A DNA stretch of 64,000 bases from Pseudomonas guariconensis (GTDB lineage: Bacteria; Pseudomonadota; Gammaproteobacteria; Pseudomonadales; Pseudomonadaceae), in NCBI RefSeq assembly GCF_024127895.1, contig NZ_JAMYBK010000020.1, positions 30,313 through 94,312 on the forward strand, in the 5' to 3' direction. Position numbers and translations under genes: made by a program. Below the pieces are notes generated by a model, which was not told the DNA's origin, searched no databases, and saw nothing but the letters and a program-made list of their open reading frames with translations. The first letter of the stretch is position 1; each line of letters begins with the position of its first letter. This document shows, piece after piece, positions 20,153-28,916 of this stretch.

Positions 20153-22071
20153 TCGTCGGTACCGCCGGGCATATCGACCATGGCAAGACCGCGCTGCTCC
20201 AGGCCCTGACCGGCCAGGCCGGCGACCAGCGCCAGGAGGAACGTGCCCGAGGCATGACCATCGACCTGGGCTACCGCTACGCCGCCCTGGCCGAGGATGC
20301 GCCTCTGACGGGCTTCATCGATGTGCCGGGCCACGAGCGCTTTATCCACAACATGCTTGCCGGCGCCCATGCCATCGACCTGGTGTTGCTGGTGGTGGCC
20401 GCCGACGATGGCGTCATGCCGCAGACCCGTGAGCACCTGGCGATCATCGAGTTGCTGGGGATTCCCCGGGCCTTGGTGGCGATCAGCAAGTGCGACCGGG
20501 TGGAGCCGGCGCGCCTGGCCGAGGTACAGGCGCAGGTGGCCGACTTGCTGGCGCCGGGGCCTTACGCTGGAGCGCCGCAGTTCCCGTTGTCGAGCGTCAC
20601 CGGTGAAGGTGTCGAAGAGCTGCGCCAGGCCCTGCGCGAGGCCCAGGGTGACGTGGCCCGGCGCAGCGTGGCCGGCGGTTTTCGCCTGGCCATCGACCGG
20701 GCCTTCGCCGTGTCGGGCGCAGGTATCGTGGTCACCGGTACCGCGTTGGCCGGCCGCGTGACTGCGGGCGATACGCTATTGCTGGGCAAGGCCGGCAAAC
20801 CGGTGCGGGTCCGAGGCCTGCATGCGCAGAACCAGGCGGCGCTGGTGGCCGAGGCCGGGCAGCGGGTGGCCTTGAACATCAGCGCCGAGCGCCTGGCCGT
20901 GGAGCAGATCCACCGCGGTGACTGGTTGGTGGCCGAGTGGCTGCATGCGCCCAGTACCCGCGTCGACATCGAGTTGGCGTTGTTGCCCGGCGAGACACGG
21001 GCGTTCGAGCATTTCGGCGCCGTGCATGTGCACCTCGGTACCCAGGATGTCACGGCGCGGGTGGCACTGCTGGAAGGTGAGAAACTGCTGCCCGGCCAGC
21101 GCATGTTCGCCCAGTTGTTGCTCAACGCGCCTTTGCAGGCGGTGCACGGCGACAGGCTGGTGCTGCGCGACCAGCGCGCACAACGAACCCTTGGCGGCGG
21201 CCAGGTGCTCGACCCCTTCGCCCCGAGCCGGCAGCGCCGCAGCGAGGCGCGCCTGCGCCAGTTGCAGGTATTGCGTACTGCGCGGGACCTGGAGCAGGCA
21301 TTGCCCGCCTTGCTCGATGCCGCACCTGCCGGGCTCGACCCGCAGCGCCTGGAGCGTCAGTTCAACCGGCTGCGCGGCACCTGGCATCTGCCGCAGGACG
21401 TGCTGGTGGTCGCCACGCGCCAGGGCCAGTTGCTGTTCGCCACTGGCCATTGGCAAGCGCTGAAGCATCAGGTGCTGGAGCAGCTGGCGCAGTTCCATGA
21501 ACAGGAGCCGGACCAGTTGGGCCCGGACCGCGACCGCTTGCGCCGTTTCGTCGCGCTGCCCCTGGAGCGGCCGGCTTTCGTCAGCCTGCTGGACGAATTG
21601 CTGGCCGAGGGGGCCATCGACAGCAGCGGCCCATGGTTGCACCTGCCAGGCCACAAGGTGCAGTTGAGCGAGGCTGACGCCGCGCTCTGGGAGCGTGTGC
21701 AGTCGCAGCTACTGGCCGGTGGGTTCGAGCCGCCCTGGGTCAGGACGCTGGCCGGGGCGCAGAACGTAGAGGAGGCCCAAGTGCGCCTTCTGCTGCGCAA
21801 GCTGGCCCGGCTTGGCCTGGTGCACCAGGTGGTGCGCGACCTGTTCTATCCCGAGGCGACCCTGCGGCGCATGGCCGATATGCTCTTGCAGCATTCGGCC
21901 AGTACGCCGATAGTGCAGGTCGCCGCGTTTCGCGATATGTTGGGCATCGGTCGCAAGCGCACCGTGCAGATCCTCGAATACTTCGACCGTATCGGCCTGA
22001 CCCGGAGGGTCGCCGACCAGCGTCATATCCGCGCCGACAGCGCCCTGGCCCAGCAGCAGGCCAGGCACTGA
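20149..22071 (+). CDS. selB: Selenocysteine-specific elongation factor SelB
   Basis: SelB is the EF-Tu-like GTPase that carries Sec-tRNA(Sec) to the ribosome and binds the SECIS hairpin. The 640-residue product has the G1 motif GHIDHGKT (residues 7-14), DVPGH, and SKCD in the GTPase domain. Beta-barrel domains follow. The C-terminal winged-helix repeats (about 375-640, ending in the FRDMLGIGRKRTVQILEYFDRIG RNA-binding helix region) complete the protein. The start is GTG 20149, overlapping the selA stop by four bases (GTGA); this was chosen over an in-frame upstream ATG because the family begins MIVGTAGHIDHGKT. Confidence 0.96.
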   Translation: MIVGTAGHIDHGKTALLQALTGQAGDQRQEERARGMTIDLGYRYAALAEDAPLTGFIDVPGHERFIHNMLAGAHAIDLVLLVVAADDGVMPQTREHLAIIELLGIPRALVAISKCDRVEPARLAEVQAQVADLLAPGPYAGAPQFPLSSVTGEGVEELRQALREAQGDVARRSVAGGFRLAIDRAFAVSGAGIVVTGTALAGRVTAGDTLLLGKAGKPVRVRGLHAQNQAALVAEAGQRVALNISAERLAVEQIHRGDWLVAEWLHAPSTRVDIELALLPGETRAFEHFGAVHVHLGTQDVTARVALLEGEKLLPGQRMFAQLLLNAPLQAVHGDRLVLRDQRAQRTLGGGQVLDPFAPSRQRRSEARLRQLQVLRTARDLEQALPALLDAAPAGLDPQRLERQFNRLRGTWHLPQDVLVVATRQGQLLFATGHWQALKHQVLEQLAQFHEQEPDQLGPDRDRLRRFVALPLERPAFVSLLDELLAEGAIDSSGPWLHLPGHKVQLSEADAALWERVQSQLLAGGFEPPWVRTLAGAQNVEEAQVRLLLRKLARLGLVHQVVRDLFYPEATLRRMADMLLQHSASTPIVQVAAFRDMLGIGRKRTVQILEYFDRIGLTRRVADQRHIRADSALAQQQARH

Positions 22072-22077
22072 ATACAA

Positions 22078-22173
22078 GGAAGGCAATCGCGCCCGGTGGC
22101 GCGGCCGGGCTTCAAACCCGGTTGGGGACGGCAGCCGTTCCCGGGCAGGTTCGACTCCCGCTGCCTTCCGCCA
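22078..22173 (+). tRNA. selC: tRNA-Sec (anticodon TCA)
   Basis: The 96-nt gene has the unusual 8-bp acceptor stem (GGAAGGCA with TGCCTTCC), anticodon TCA at 22112-22114 in loop CTTCAAA, a long variable arm, a TTCGACT loop, discriminator G and an encoded CCA. These are hallmarks of bacterial tRNA-Sec. The T stem (GCAGG/CCCGC) contains one A-C mispair. It starts six bases after the selB stop, so it probably shares the selAB transcript. Confidence 0.95.
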
Positions 22174-22205
22174 CTTTCCCAGCAGCCCCATTAAGACGAC
22201 TCGGT

Positions 22206-22250
22206 TGACGGCAGCCCCCCGCGAGTGCGTCCGTACGGACGCCGCCGTCA
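22206..22250. terminator. Hairpin region with 16-bp palindrome between tRNA-Sec and asparaginase
   Basis: An outer pair TGACGGC (22206-22212) and GCCGTCA (22244-22250) encloses a perfect 16-bp palindrome, GCGTCCGTACGGACGC (22227-22242). It lies where the tRNA-Sec and asparaginase transcripts converge and may end both. There is no clear T tract. Confidence 0.45.
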
Positions 22251-23237
22251 TGCCCGCTCGCCGCAAAGGTCCAGGGCAAACCAATGCTCGGCCGCCTGCA
22301 CATCCAACCCAGCCCCCAGCAGGGCGAACAACTTGCCCAGCGCCGCTTCCCGGGTCATGCCGCCGCCACTGACCAGCCCGGCATCGCGCAGGCGGCTGCC
22401 AGCGGCATAGGTATCGAACACCACCGAGCCCTCCGGACACTGGCTGATCGCCACGATCATCACCCCGCCCTGGCGCGCGTCGTGCAGGGCATCGAGCAGG
22501 GCCTGGTCGTCGGATGGGCCGGTGCCGCTGCCATAGCACTCCAGCACCAGGCCCTGCACGCCGCTGTCGAACACGGCCTGCAGCAGATCCGCCCGCAAAC
22601 CGGGGACGACCGGCAGCACCGCAAGGTTCACCGGCTGGCGCGGCTGGCGATAGTCCAGCGCCGGTGGAATCGCCGGGGCGCGTTCACCGTCGCGCTGGCG
22701 GGGCAGGGCGGCAAAGGCATCGAAGGCTTCGCTACGCAGTTTCGACGTGCGGCAGCCGTGCAACAGCTGACCGTGGAAATACAGCTGCACGCCATCCTCC
22801 AGGCCACTCTCGAACAGGCGCAAGGCTCCGCACAGGTTGCTCCAGGCGTCGCTGCCCGGAGCGCCTGCCGGCAGCATGGAGCCGGTCAGCAGCACCGGTA
22901 CCGGCAGGCCAAGCAGCAGGAAGGACAGGGCCGCGGCGCTGTAGGCCAGGGTGTCGGTGCCGTGCAGCACCAGCACGCCGTCATGGCCCTGGCGTTCCAC
23001 CGCCTCGACGATGGCGTCGCGCATGGCCAGCCAGTTGGCCTGCTGCATGTTGGCGCTATCGATCAGCGGGTCGAGCTCGCGCAAGGCCCATGCAAGGCGC
23101 GGCGCATCGGCCTGTTGCGCCAGGTATTCGCGCATTCGCGCTTCGAAACCGCCGGCCGGTGCCAGGCCTTCGGGTGACTGCAGCATACCGATGGTGCCAC
23201 CGGTATAGAGAACGAGGAGATTCTTGACTGCACGCAT
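22248..23237 (-). CDS. ansA: L-asparaginase (type I, cytoplasmic)
   Basis: This enzyme hydrolyses asparagine to aspartate and ammonia. The 329-residue protein has the nucleophile motif YTGGTIGM (Thr12) and the second catalytic motif HGTDTLAYSA (about residues 90-99). There is no signal peptide, which favours the cytoplasmic type I enzyme over the periplasmic type II. A GGAAGG ribosome binding site precedes the ATG. It lies 72 bases downstream of the alanine symporter gene on the same strand, so a shared amino-acid-use transcript is plausible. Confidence 0.9.
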   Translation of the reverse strand: MRAVKNLLVLYTGGTIGMLQSPEGLAPAGGFEARMREYLAQQADAPRLAWALRELDPLIDSANMQQANWLAMRDAIVEAVERQGHDGVLVLHGTDTLAYSAAALSFLLLGLPVPVLLTGSMLPAGAPGSDAWSNLCGALRLFESGLEDGVQLYFHGQLLHGCRTSKLRSEAFDAFAALPRQRDGERAPAIPPALDYRQPRQPVNLAVLPVVPGLRADLLQAVFDSGVQGLVLECYGSGTGPSDDQALLDALHDARQGGVMIVAISQCPEGSVVFDTYAAGSRLRDAGLVSGGGMTREAALGKLFALLGAGLDVQAAEHWFALDLCGERA

Positions 23238-23309
23238 GGGAACCTTCCGTAGCGGTGAGCGGAGAAAGGGCAGCCGCCCGCGGACGGGGCGGCTGGGCAG
23301 GGGAGGATA

Positions 23310-24752
23310 TCAGCGCTGCGGCTGGACTTGGCCGACGGCGTTGTCAGCGGCTGTTTCAGCCTGTGGATTGGCAGGCCAGGCGTTGCGGTCCAGGTCCAGG
23401 TCGGTGAACTTGGCCGAGTCGAATACCGGCTGGGCGATACCGGCACGGCGCTGGGCGTCGTAGTCGCGCATCACCCGCAGGCCGATCTTGAACAGCAGGG
23501 CCAGGGCGATCAGGTTGACGAACGCCAGGCAGGTCATGGTGATGTCGGCGAAGGCGAACACCGTGGACAGGTCCTGCACCGAACCCCAGATGACCAGCAC
23601 CAGCACCAGGCCACGGTAGCCCATCAGCACCGCGCGGTTGCGGCTGAGGAACAGCAGGCTGTTCTCGCCCAGGTAGTAGTTGTAGAGGATGCAGGTGAAG
23701 ACGAACAGCGACAGGGCGACGCTGACGAACAGGCGGCCCCAGTCACCGACCACTGCCGCCAGGGAGTTCTGGGTCAGGACGATACCGTCGCCTTCGAAGC
23801 CTGGGGTATAGAAACCCGACAGCAGGATCAGCAGCGCGGTGCAGGTGCAGATCACGAAGGTATCGAGGAACACGCTGAACGCCTGCACCACGCCCTGGGC
23901 ACCGGGGTGTTTCACGGCCGCCACGGCGGCAACGTTCGGGGCGCTGCCCAGACCCGCTTCGTTGGCGAACACACCACGCTTGACGCCCATGACGATGGCG
24001 CTGCCGAGCAGGCCGCCGAAGGCCGGGTCGAGGCCGAAGGCGCTCTTGAAGATGGTTTCCAGCATGGCCGGGACGTGCTCGATCTGGCTACCGATCACGT
24101 ACAGGGTCACGCCGATGTAGGCCAAGGTCTTGACCGGCACCAGCAGGTCCGAGACCGCGGCGATGCGCTTGATGCCACCGAGGAAGACGATCGCCAGCAG
24201 CACGGCCAGGGCGATACCGGTGTGGTTCGGGGCGAAGCCGAAGGCGTTCTGCAGCGAGTGGGTGACGGTGTACGACTGCAGGCCGTTGAAGGCGAAGCCG
24301 TAGGTCACCAGCAGCAGGATGGAGAACACCACCGCCATGCTCTTGAGCTTCAGGCCGTGCAGGATGTAGTAGGCCGGGCCGCCACGGTACAGGCCATCGC
24401 CGTCGGTGCGCTTGTAGACCTGGGCCAGGGTGCATTCGAAAAAGCTGCTGGACATGCCCACCAGCGCGGTGACCCACATCCAGAACACCGCCCCCGGGCC
24501 GCCCAGGGTCACGGCGATGCCGACACCGGCGATATTGCCTGCGCCAACGCGCCCGGCGAGGCTCAGCATCAGGGCCTGGAACGAGCTCAACTGGCCGGCC
24601 TGGCCACGCAGCGACTCCTTGAAGACGCCGAACATGTGGCCGAAGTGGCGGAACTGGACGAACCGCGAACGGAGGGTGAAGTAACCGCCGAGTCCGACGA
24701 TCAGCACGATGAGGAGTTTCCCCGAAAGGAAATCGTTGAGTGCTTCGAGCAT
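23310..24752 (-). CDS. Sodium:alanine symporter (AGCS family)
   Basis: This inner-membrane carrier couples uptake of alanine (or glycine) to sodium. The 480-residue protein has about 11 hydrophobic segments. It carries the AGCS signature near GRVGAGNIAGVGIAVTLGGPG (residues 67-87) and the conserved KRGVFANEAGLGSAPNVAA segment. The C-terminal 45 residues are hydrophilic. It is divergent from the XRE-type regulator gene, which may control it. AlsT/DagA-like is the closest name. Confidence 0.92.
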   Translation of the reverse strand: MLEALNDFLSGKLLIVLIVGLGGYFTLRSRFVQFRHFGHMFGVFKESLRGQAGQLSSFQALMLSLAGRVGAGNIAGVGIAVTLGGPGAVFWMWVTALVGMSSSFFECTLAQVYKRTDGDGLYRGGPAYYILHGLKLKSMAVVFSILLLVTYGFAFNGLQSYTVTHSLQNAFGFAPNHTGIALAVLLAIVFLGGIKRIAAVSDLLVPVKTLAYIGVTLYVIGSQIEHVPAMLETIFKSAFGLDPAFGGLLGSAIVMGVKRGVFANEAGLGSAPNVAAVAAVKHPGAQGVVQAFSVFLDTFVICTCTALLILLSGFYTPGFEGDGIVLTQNSLAAVVGDWGRLFVSVALSLFVFTCILYNYYLGENSLLFLSRNRAVLMGYRGLVLVLVIWGSVQDLSTVFAFADITMTCLAFVNLIALALLFKIGLRVMRDYDAQRRAGIAQPVFDSAKFTDLDLDRNAWPANPQAETAADNAVGQVQPQR

Positions 24753-24894
24753 TGGGAAATGACCTCGATTCTTATTCTTCGCGTGGAAAGAACAGCGGGC
24801 GCAAGGACGCGCCGCTTTCGTTGGCGCGCATGGTTGGTCATGACACCAATGGTTACAATTTCGCGGGTTGCTCTGAGTTGATGCGACTTGATGC

Positions 24895-24900
24895 TAGAAT
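24895..24900 (+). promoter_or_regulatory. Possible -10 box (TAGAAT) for the XRE-type regulator
   Basis: TAGAAT lies 32 bases before the chosen ATG at 24932, which suits a transcript start near 24907 and argues against the upstream in-frame ATG at 24899. A good -35 element was not found. Confidence 0.3.
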
Positions 24901-24931
24901 GGCGTCACTCGCATCAGCTGGACATCGTTTC

Positions 24932-25744
24932 ATGGGCGATCACTTCGCTACCAACCTCAAATTGGCCTGCAGCCATTACCGCTCTATCTCGGAGGTTTGC
25001 CGGCAACTGTCGATCAACCGCGCGCAGTTCAACAAGTACCTGAGCGGTCAGAGCCGTCCGACGGCCTACAACCTCAAGCGCATCGGCGACTTTTTCGGCG
25101 TCGAGGGTTACGAGCTGGGCCTGCCGCCGGAGCAGTTCGCCCGCCTGATCGGTGTGCGCAACCTGTCCACGCAGGCGGGGCAGCACGATGACCCGATCAG
25201 CGAGCTGTTCAGGCCGTTGCACGAGCACGCCGGCAACCTGTCGCGCTATTGCGGCTATTACTTCGAGTATTCCAACTGCATGTCGGTACCCGGTTCGGTC
25301 CTGGTGTCGCTGGTGCATCTATGGGAGGAACGCGGCCGTTTCCTGTTCGAGCGCCAGGAGCGGCAGGAGCGCACCAGCGCCACCGACGTGCACGCCGAAA
25401 TACGCTGCCGCTACCTGGGCGCGGCTTTCCAGCTGCAGGACCGGGTATTTCTGATCGACTACGAGTCGCTGACCCTCAACGAGATGAGCCAGACCATCCT
25501 CATCCCCAGCTTCAAGAGCCGCATCACCCGCCTCAACGGCCTCAAGACCGGCGTCTCCAGCGGCGACCGGCGCAACCCCGCCTGCACCCGTGTGGTCTGG
25601 GAGTACCTGGGCGAGGAAATCAACCGCATCAATGCCTACCGCCAGGTCCGGCTGTACCAGCCGGACGACCCGCGTATCGATGACGACGTGCGTGAGCGGC
25701 TGAGCGTGGGGCCGCTCAGCAATGGGTTGTTCGAGATCGAGTGA
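24932..25744 (+). CDS. XRE-family transcriptional regulator
   Basis: The 270-residue protein has an N-terminal helix-turn-helix (about residues 8-58: LKLACSHYRSISEVCRQL, then SINRAQFNKYLSGQSRP and LKRIGDFFGV). An approximately 190-residue C-terminal region follows that I cannot match to a named ligand domain. The ATG at 24932 is preferred because the HTH begins a few residues later and a -10-like box lies just upstream. The gene diverges from the alanine symporter gene and may regulate it; that is inference from position. Confidence 0.8.
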   Translation: MGDHFATNLKLACSHYRSISEVCRQLSINRAQFNKYLSGQSRPTAYNLKRIGDFFGVEGYELGLPPEQFARLIGVRNLSTQAGQHDDPISELFRPLHEHAGNLSRYCGYYFEYSNCMSVPGSVLVSLVHLWEERGRFLFERQERQERTSATDVHAEIRCRYLGAAFQLQDRVFLIDYESLTLNEMSQTILIPSFKSRITRLNGLKTGVSSGDRRNPACTRVVWEYLGEEINRINAYRQVRLYQPDDPRIDDDVRERLSVGPLSNGLFEIE

Positions 25745-25762
25745 GTTGCAGGCAGTTATGGG

Positions 25763-26548
25763 TCAGAGGTGTCGCAGCCATTGGCCGATCGGGTTGCCAT
25801 CGCTGAACAGCAGTCGCAGCGCCATGAGGCAACACACTGAAATCAGCAAGGGTTTGATGAGCCGTGGCCCGAAATGCAGGGCGCAGCGAGCCCCTGCTTG
25901 TGCGCCGACGATGGCGCAGGCCGCCATTGTCAATGCCAATGGCCACAGGATGGCGCCGCCAAGCATGAATACCAGGAGAGCCCCGAGGTTGCATGAGGCA
26001 TTGAGCAGTTTGCTGTTGCAAACAGCCTGCAGGATGTTCTGCCCGAGCAAGAGTGTGAAGGCAACCATGAAGAATGAGCCGGTGCCTGGGCCGAATATTC
26101 CATCGTAGAAGCCAATCAGCGGTACAAGGGTAAGGGTGAAGCAAGTCATCGACAGTTTGGCTGCACGCTGACGTTCATCCAGTTTCGGGGTGAAGGCGAA
26201 GTAGACTGCAACTGCAATCAACAGCAAGGGGACGGAGGTTTCAAGTATCGCTCTGTCGAGCAGAGTTACCGAAAGTGCGCCTGCCGCACCACCTGCAAAA
26301 GACAGTGCAGCATTGGCCGCCCTGATTTCCAATCGATCATCCGCTTGCGGGCAAAGGCGACGGTGGCCGAGACGCTGGCAGAGGACGCCTGGGATTTATT
26401 GGTGGCGATGGCCAGCACGGGGCCGAAACCCGCAATGAACAGCGCTGGAAGGGTGAGCAGCCCACCACCGCCTGCAATGGCATCGAAGAAGCCTGCTAAA
26501 GAGGGCGATGGCGCCCAGCAACAGTAGCGTTGAAAGTTCTATATCCAT
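25763..26548 (-). pseudogene. TSUP (TauE/SafE) family permease with two frameshifts
   Basis: The family is made of 8-helix membrane proteins exporting or importing sulfite, sulfoacetate or other anions. The frame begins at ATG 26546-26548 (MDIELSTLLLLGAIALF). It breaks at 26497, where one extra base shifts it. It continues as AGFFDAIAGGGGLLTLPALF to KRMIDWKSGRPM, then shifts back near 26315, apparently by a missing base. From there it runs intact as ALSFAGGAAGALSV and FYDGIFGPGTGSFF to the stop. With both shifts repaired the length is about 261 residues, normal for the family. Unrepaired, the first frame stops at a TAA about 70 codons in. It is either a recent pseudogene or carries two sequencing errors. 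Confidence 0.75.
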
Positions 26549-26919
26549 GGGGCGCCTGCTGGAATTAGTCACGTACGAGGCCGAAAAGGGGCAGGCTTGG
26601 AAGCCACTGGGTGCATATATTGGGGGGGGCTTGGTTTTCCACGAGTCGAAATGTTGAGGTGCACACGATATTCATCTAAGTATTCTTAGTTGTGTGCGTT
26701 GGTTTTTTCCTGGCTGTTTGCCGGCAAGTATTTAGGCAAGTTTTTTGGTTTTGCGATGCAGGATCTGGCCTGTCTCGTATATAGGAAAACTCCCAATGAT
26801 CGATAGGAATGAGTAAGGTCAGCGGGAGTTGTATCAAGCGCGTAAGGTTGGACTTCCCTGATCGGAACCCGCAAAATGTTCGCTTTCCTTCTATCAACCT
26901 GTTCGGATCTGCTGACTCT
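26549..26919. other. AT-richer intergenic stretch with a G8 run
   Basis: This 371-bp gap holds no gene I can support. It contains a run of eight G at 26622-26629 and then a visibly AT-rich section (about 26630-26850) with T6 runs at 26704-26709 and 26742-26747, and a TATATA at 26778-26783. An in-frame extension of the next gene reaches back to an ATG at 26809 but does not look like the rest of the protein. Promoters for the SDR pair probably lie here. Confidence 0.5.
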
Positions 26920-27804
26920 ATGCGTATGCGCCTGATGCTGTTGGGTGGTGGCAATGCCCTCGGGCAAGCGCTGATTCGTCTCGGGGCCGAGGAGGACATC
27001 GGATTCCTGGCACCGCGTCCGCCGGAAAACGGCTGGGACCCGGCCAGCCTGACCCTGCTGCTCGACGAACAGCGCCCCGATGCGGTGGTCAACCTGGCCT
27101 ATTACTTCGACTGGTTCCAGGCCGAGTCGGTCAGCGAGCAGCGCCTGGCGCAACAGGAGCGGGCGGTGGAGCGGCTGGCGGAGCTGTGCCAGCACCACCA
27201 AATCATCCTGGTGCAGCCCTCCAGCTACCGGGTGTTCGACGGCTCGCGGGCCACGGCCTACAGCGAGAAGGACGAGCCGGTGCCCCTGGGGCTGCGCGGC
27301 CAGGCGCTGTGGCGTATCGAGCAGAGCGTGCGGGCGACCTGCCCGCAGCATGTGTTGCTGCGCTTCGGCTGGGTGCTGGACGAGAGCATCGATGGCGTGC
27401 TGGGCCGCTTCCTCACCCGTGCCGAGCAACCCCAGGAATTGTTGCTGGCGGACGACCGTCGCGGTAACCCGACGCCGGTGGACGATGCCGCGCGGGTGAT
27501 CCTCTCGGTGCTCAAGCAACTCGATTGCGATGCGCCCTTGTGGGGCACCTACCATTACGCCGGCAACGAGGCCACCACGCCGCTGGCGCTGGGGCAGGCT
27601 ATCCTCAGCGAGGCGGCGCAATGGCACAAGCTGGCCGTGCAGGCGCCCACGCCCCAGGCCCATGCCGCGCGCCCGGATGCCAGCGAGGAGCCACAGAACG
27701 CCGTGCTGGCCTGCAAGAAGATCCTTCACACCTTCGGTATCAAGCCCCGTGCCTGGCGCGCCGGCTTGCCACCCCTACTGGACCGGTTCTACCGACATGG
27801 CTGA
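26920..27804 (+). CDS. RmlD-like sugar-nucleotide reductase (SDR superfamily)
   Basis: The 294-residue protein begins with a Rossmann-type LMLLGGGNALGQALIRLG motif (residues 5-22). It shows the RmlD-like pattern: RPDAVVNLAYYFDW, a VQPSSYRVFDG strand, and the LGLRGQALWRIEQ helix in the substrate-binding half. The usual SDR YxxxK catalytic pair is not obvious, so it may be a reductase paralogue with altered activity. The start at 26920 was chosen because similarity to the fold starts there; the ribosome binding site is weak. Its 3' end overlaps the next gene by eight bases, so the two are co-translated and probably act in the same cell-surface sugar pathway. Confidence 0.78.
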   Translation: MRMRLMLLGGGNALGQALIRLGAEEDIGFLAPRPPENGWDPASLTLLLDEQRPDAVVNLAYYFDWFQAESVSEQRLAQQERAVERLAELCQHHQIILVQPSSYRVFDGSRATAYSEKDEPVPLGLRGQALWRIEQSVRATCPQHVLLRFGWVLDESIDGVLGRFLTRAEQPQELLLADDRRGNPTPVDDAARVILSVLKQLDCDAPLWGTYHYAGNEATTPLALGQAILSEAAQWHKLAVQAPTPQAHAARPDASEEPQNAVLACKKILHTFGIKPRAWRAGLPPLLDRFYRHG

Positions 27805-28729
27805 CGCCCCCATCCTGATCACCGGCGGTGCCGGCTTCATTGGTTCGCACCTATGCGATGCGTTGCTGGACAAAGGCCATGCGGTGCGCGTGCTGGACGA
27901 CTTGTCCACCGGCAAGCGCGACAACCTGCGGCTCGACCACCCTGGCCTGGAGCTGATCGAAGGCGATGTCGCCGATGCCGCACTGGTCAAGCGTGCGGCT
28001 GCCGGCTGCTGCGCCGTGGTCCACCTGGCGGCGGTCGCCTCGGTGCAGGCGTCGGTCGAAGACCCGGTGCGAACCCACCAGAGCAACTTCGTCGGTACCC
28101 TCAACGTCTGCGAGGCGATGCGCGTAAACGGCATACGCCGCGTGCTGTTCGCTTCCAGCGCGGCGGTGTACGGCAACAACGGCGAAGGCGAGTCGATCGC
28201 CGAGGACACGCCCAAGGCACCCTTGACGCCCTATGCGGTAGACAAGCTGGCCAGCGAGCAATACCTGGACTTCTACCGTCGCCAGCACGGGCTGGAGCCA
28301 GTGGTGTTCCGCTTCTTCAATATCTTCGGACCGCGCCAGGACCCGTCCTCGCCGTATTCCGGGGTGATCAGCATCTTCTGCGAACGTGCCACCAACGGCT
28401 TGCCGATCACCGTGTTCGGCGATGGCGAGCAGACCCGCGACTTTCTCTATGTCGGTGACCTGGTACAGGTGATGGTCCAGGCCCTGGAGCAGGAGCAGGT
28501 CGAGGAGGGGGCGGTGAACATCGGCCTGAACCAGGCCACTTCGCTGAACCAGTTGCTGGCCGCCCTGGAGCAGGTGGTCGGCCACCTGCCCGCGGTCAGC
28601 TACGGCCCGCCGCGCTCGGGCGATATCCGCCATTCCCGGGCCGACAATACGCGCTTGCTGGCGCGTTTCGCGTTTGCGCAGCCGACTTCGATGGTCGAGG
28701 GGCTGGCGCGTTTGTTGGGCAAGGCCTGA
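27797..28729 (+). CDS. NAD-dependent sugar-nucleotide epimerase (GalE/WbpP-like extended SDR)
   Basis: The 310-residue protein has the NAD-binding GGAGFIGSHL motif (residues 10-19), the SSAAVYG segment, the catalytic YAVDK (YxxxK) motif, and the FRFFNIFGPRQ substrate-pocket region. It would interconvert epimers of a UDP-sugar; the exact substrate cannot be read. Such genes usually serve LPS or exopolysaccharide synthesis, but no glycosyltransferase lies in this window. Confidence 0.85.
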   Translation: MADAPILITGGAGFIGSHLCDALLDKGHAVRVLDDLSTGKRDNLRLDHPGLELIEGDVADAALVKRAAAGCCAVVHLAAVASVQASVEDPVRTHQSNFVGTLNVCEAMRVNGIRRVLFASSAAVYGNNGEGESIAEDTPKAPLTPYAVDKLASEQYLDFYRRQHGLEPVVFRFFNIFGPRQDPSSPYSGVISIFCERATNGLPITVFGDGEQTRDFLYVGDLVQVMVQALEQEQVEEGAVNIGLNQATSLNQLLAALEQVVGHLPAVSYGPPRSGDIRHSRADNTRLLARFAFAQPTSMVEGLARLLGKA

Positions 28730-28800
28730 CGGGCACCTCATCTGCTTATTCGCAAGCAAGCCTGCCCCTGCAAGCCGCATCATGTACGGCCAACTCTGCC

Positions 28801-28844
28801 CCTGTGGGAGCCGGCTTGCCGGCGATGGGCTGCAACGCAGCCCC
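28801..28844. repeat. REP-type double hairpin
   Basis: CCGGC-TT-GCCGG (28811-28822) and GGGCTGC-AAC-GCAGCCC (28827-28843) form two adjacent hairpins. They lie in the gap between the epimerase gene and the convergent HxlR gene. Confidence 0.7.
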
Positions 28845-28916
28845 AAGATCAACGCACCGCTTGACTGACCGGCATTGAGCCTATCTGCGAACCGGGCCGG
28901 ACTGCCGTCATGACGT

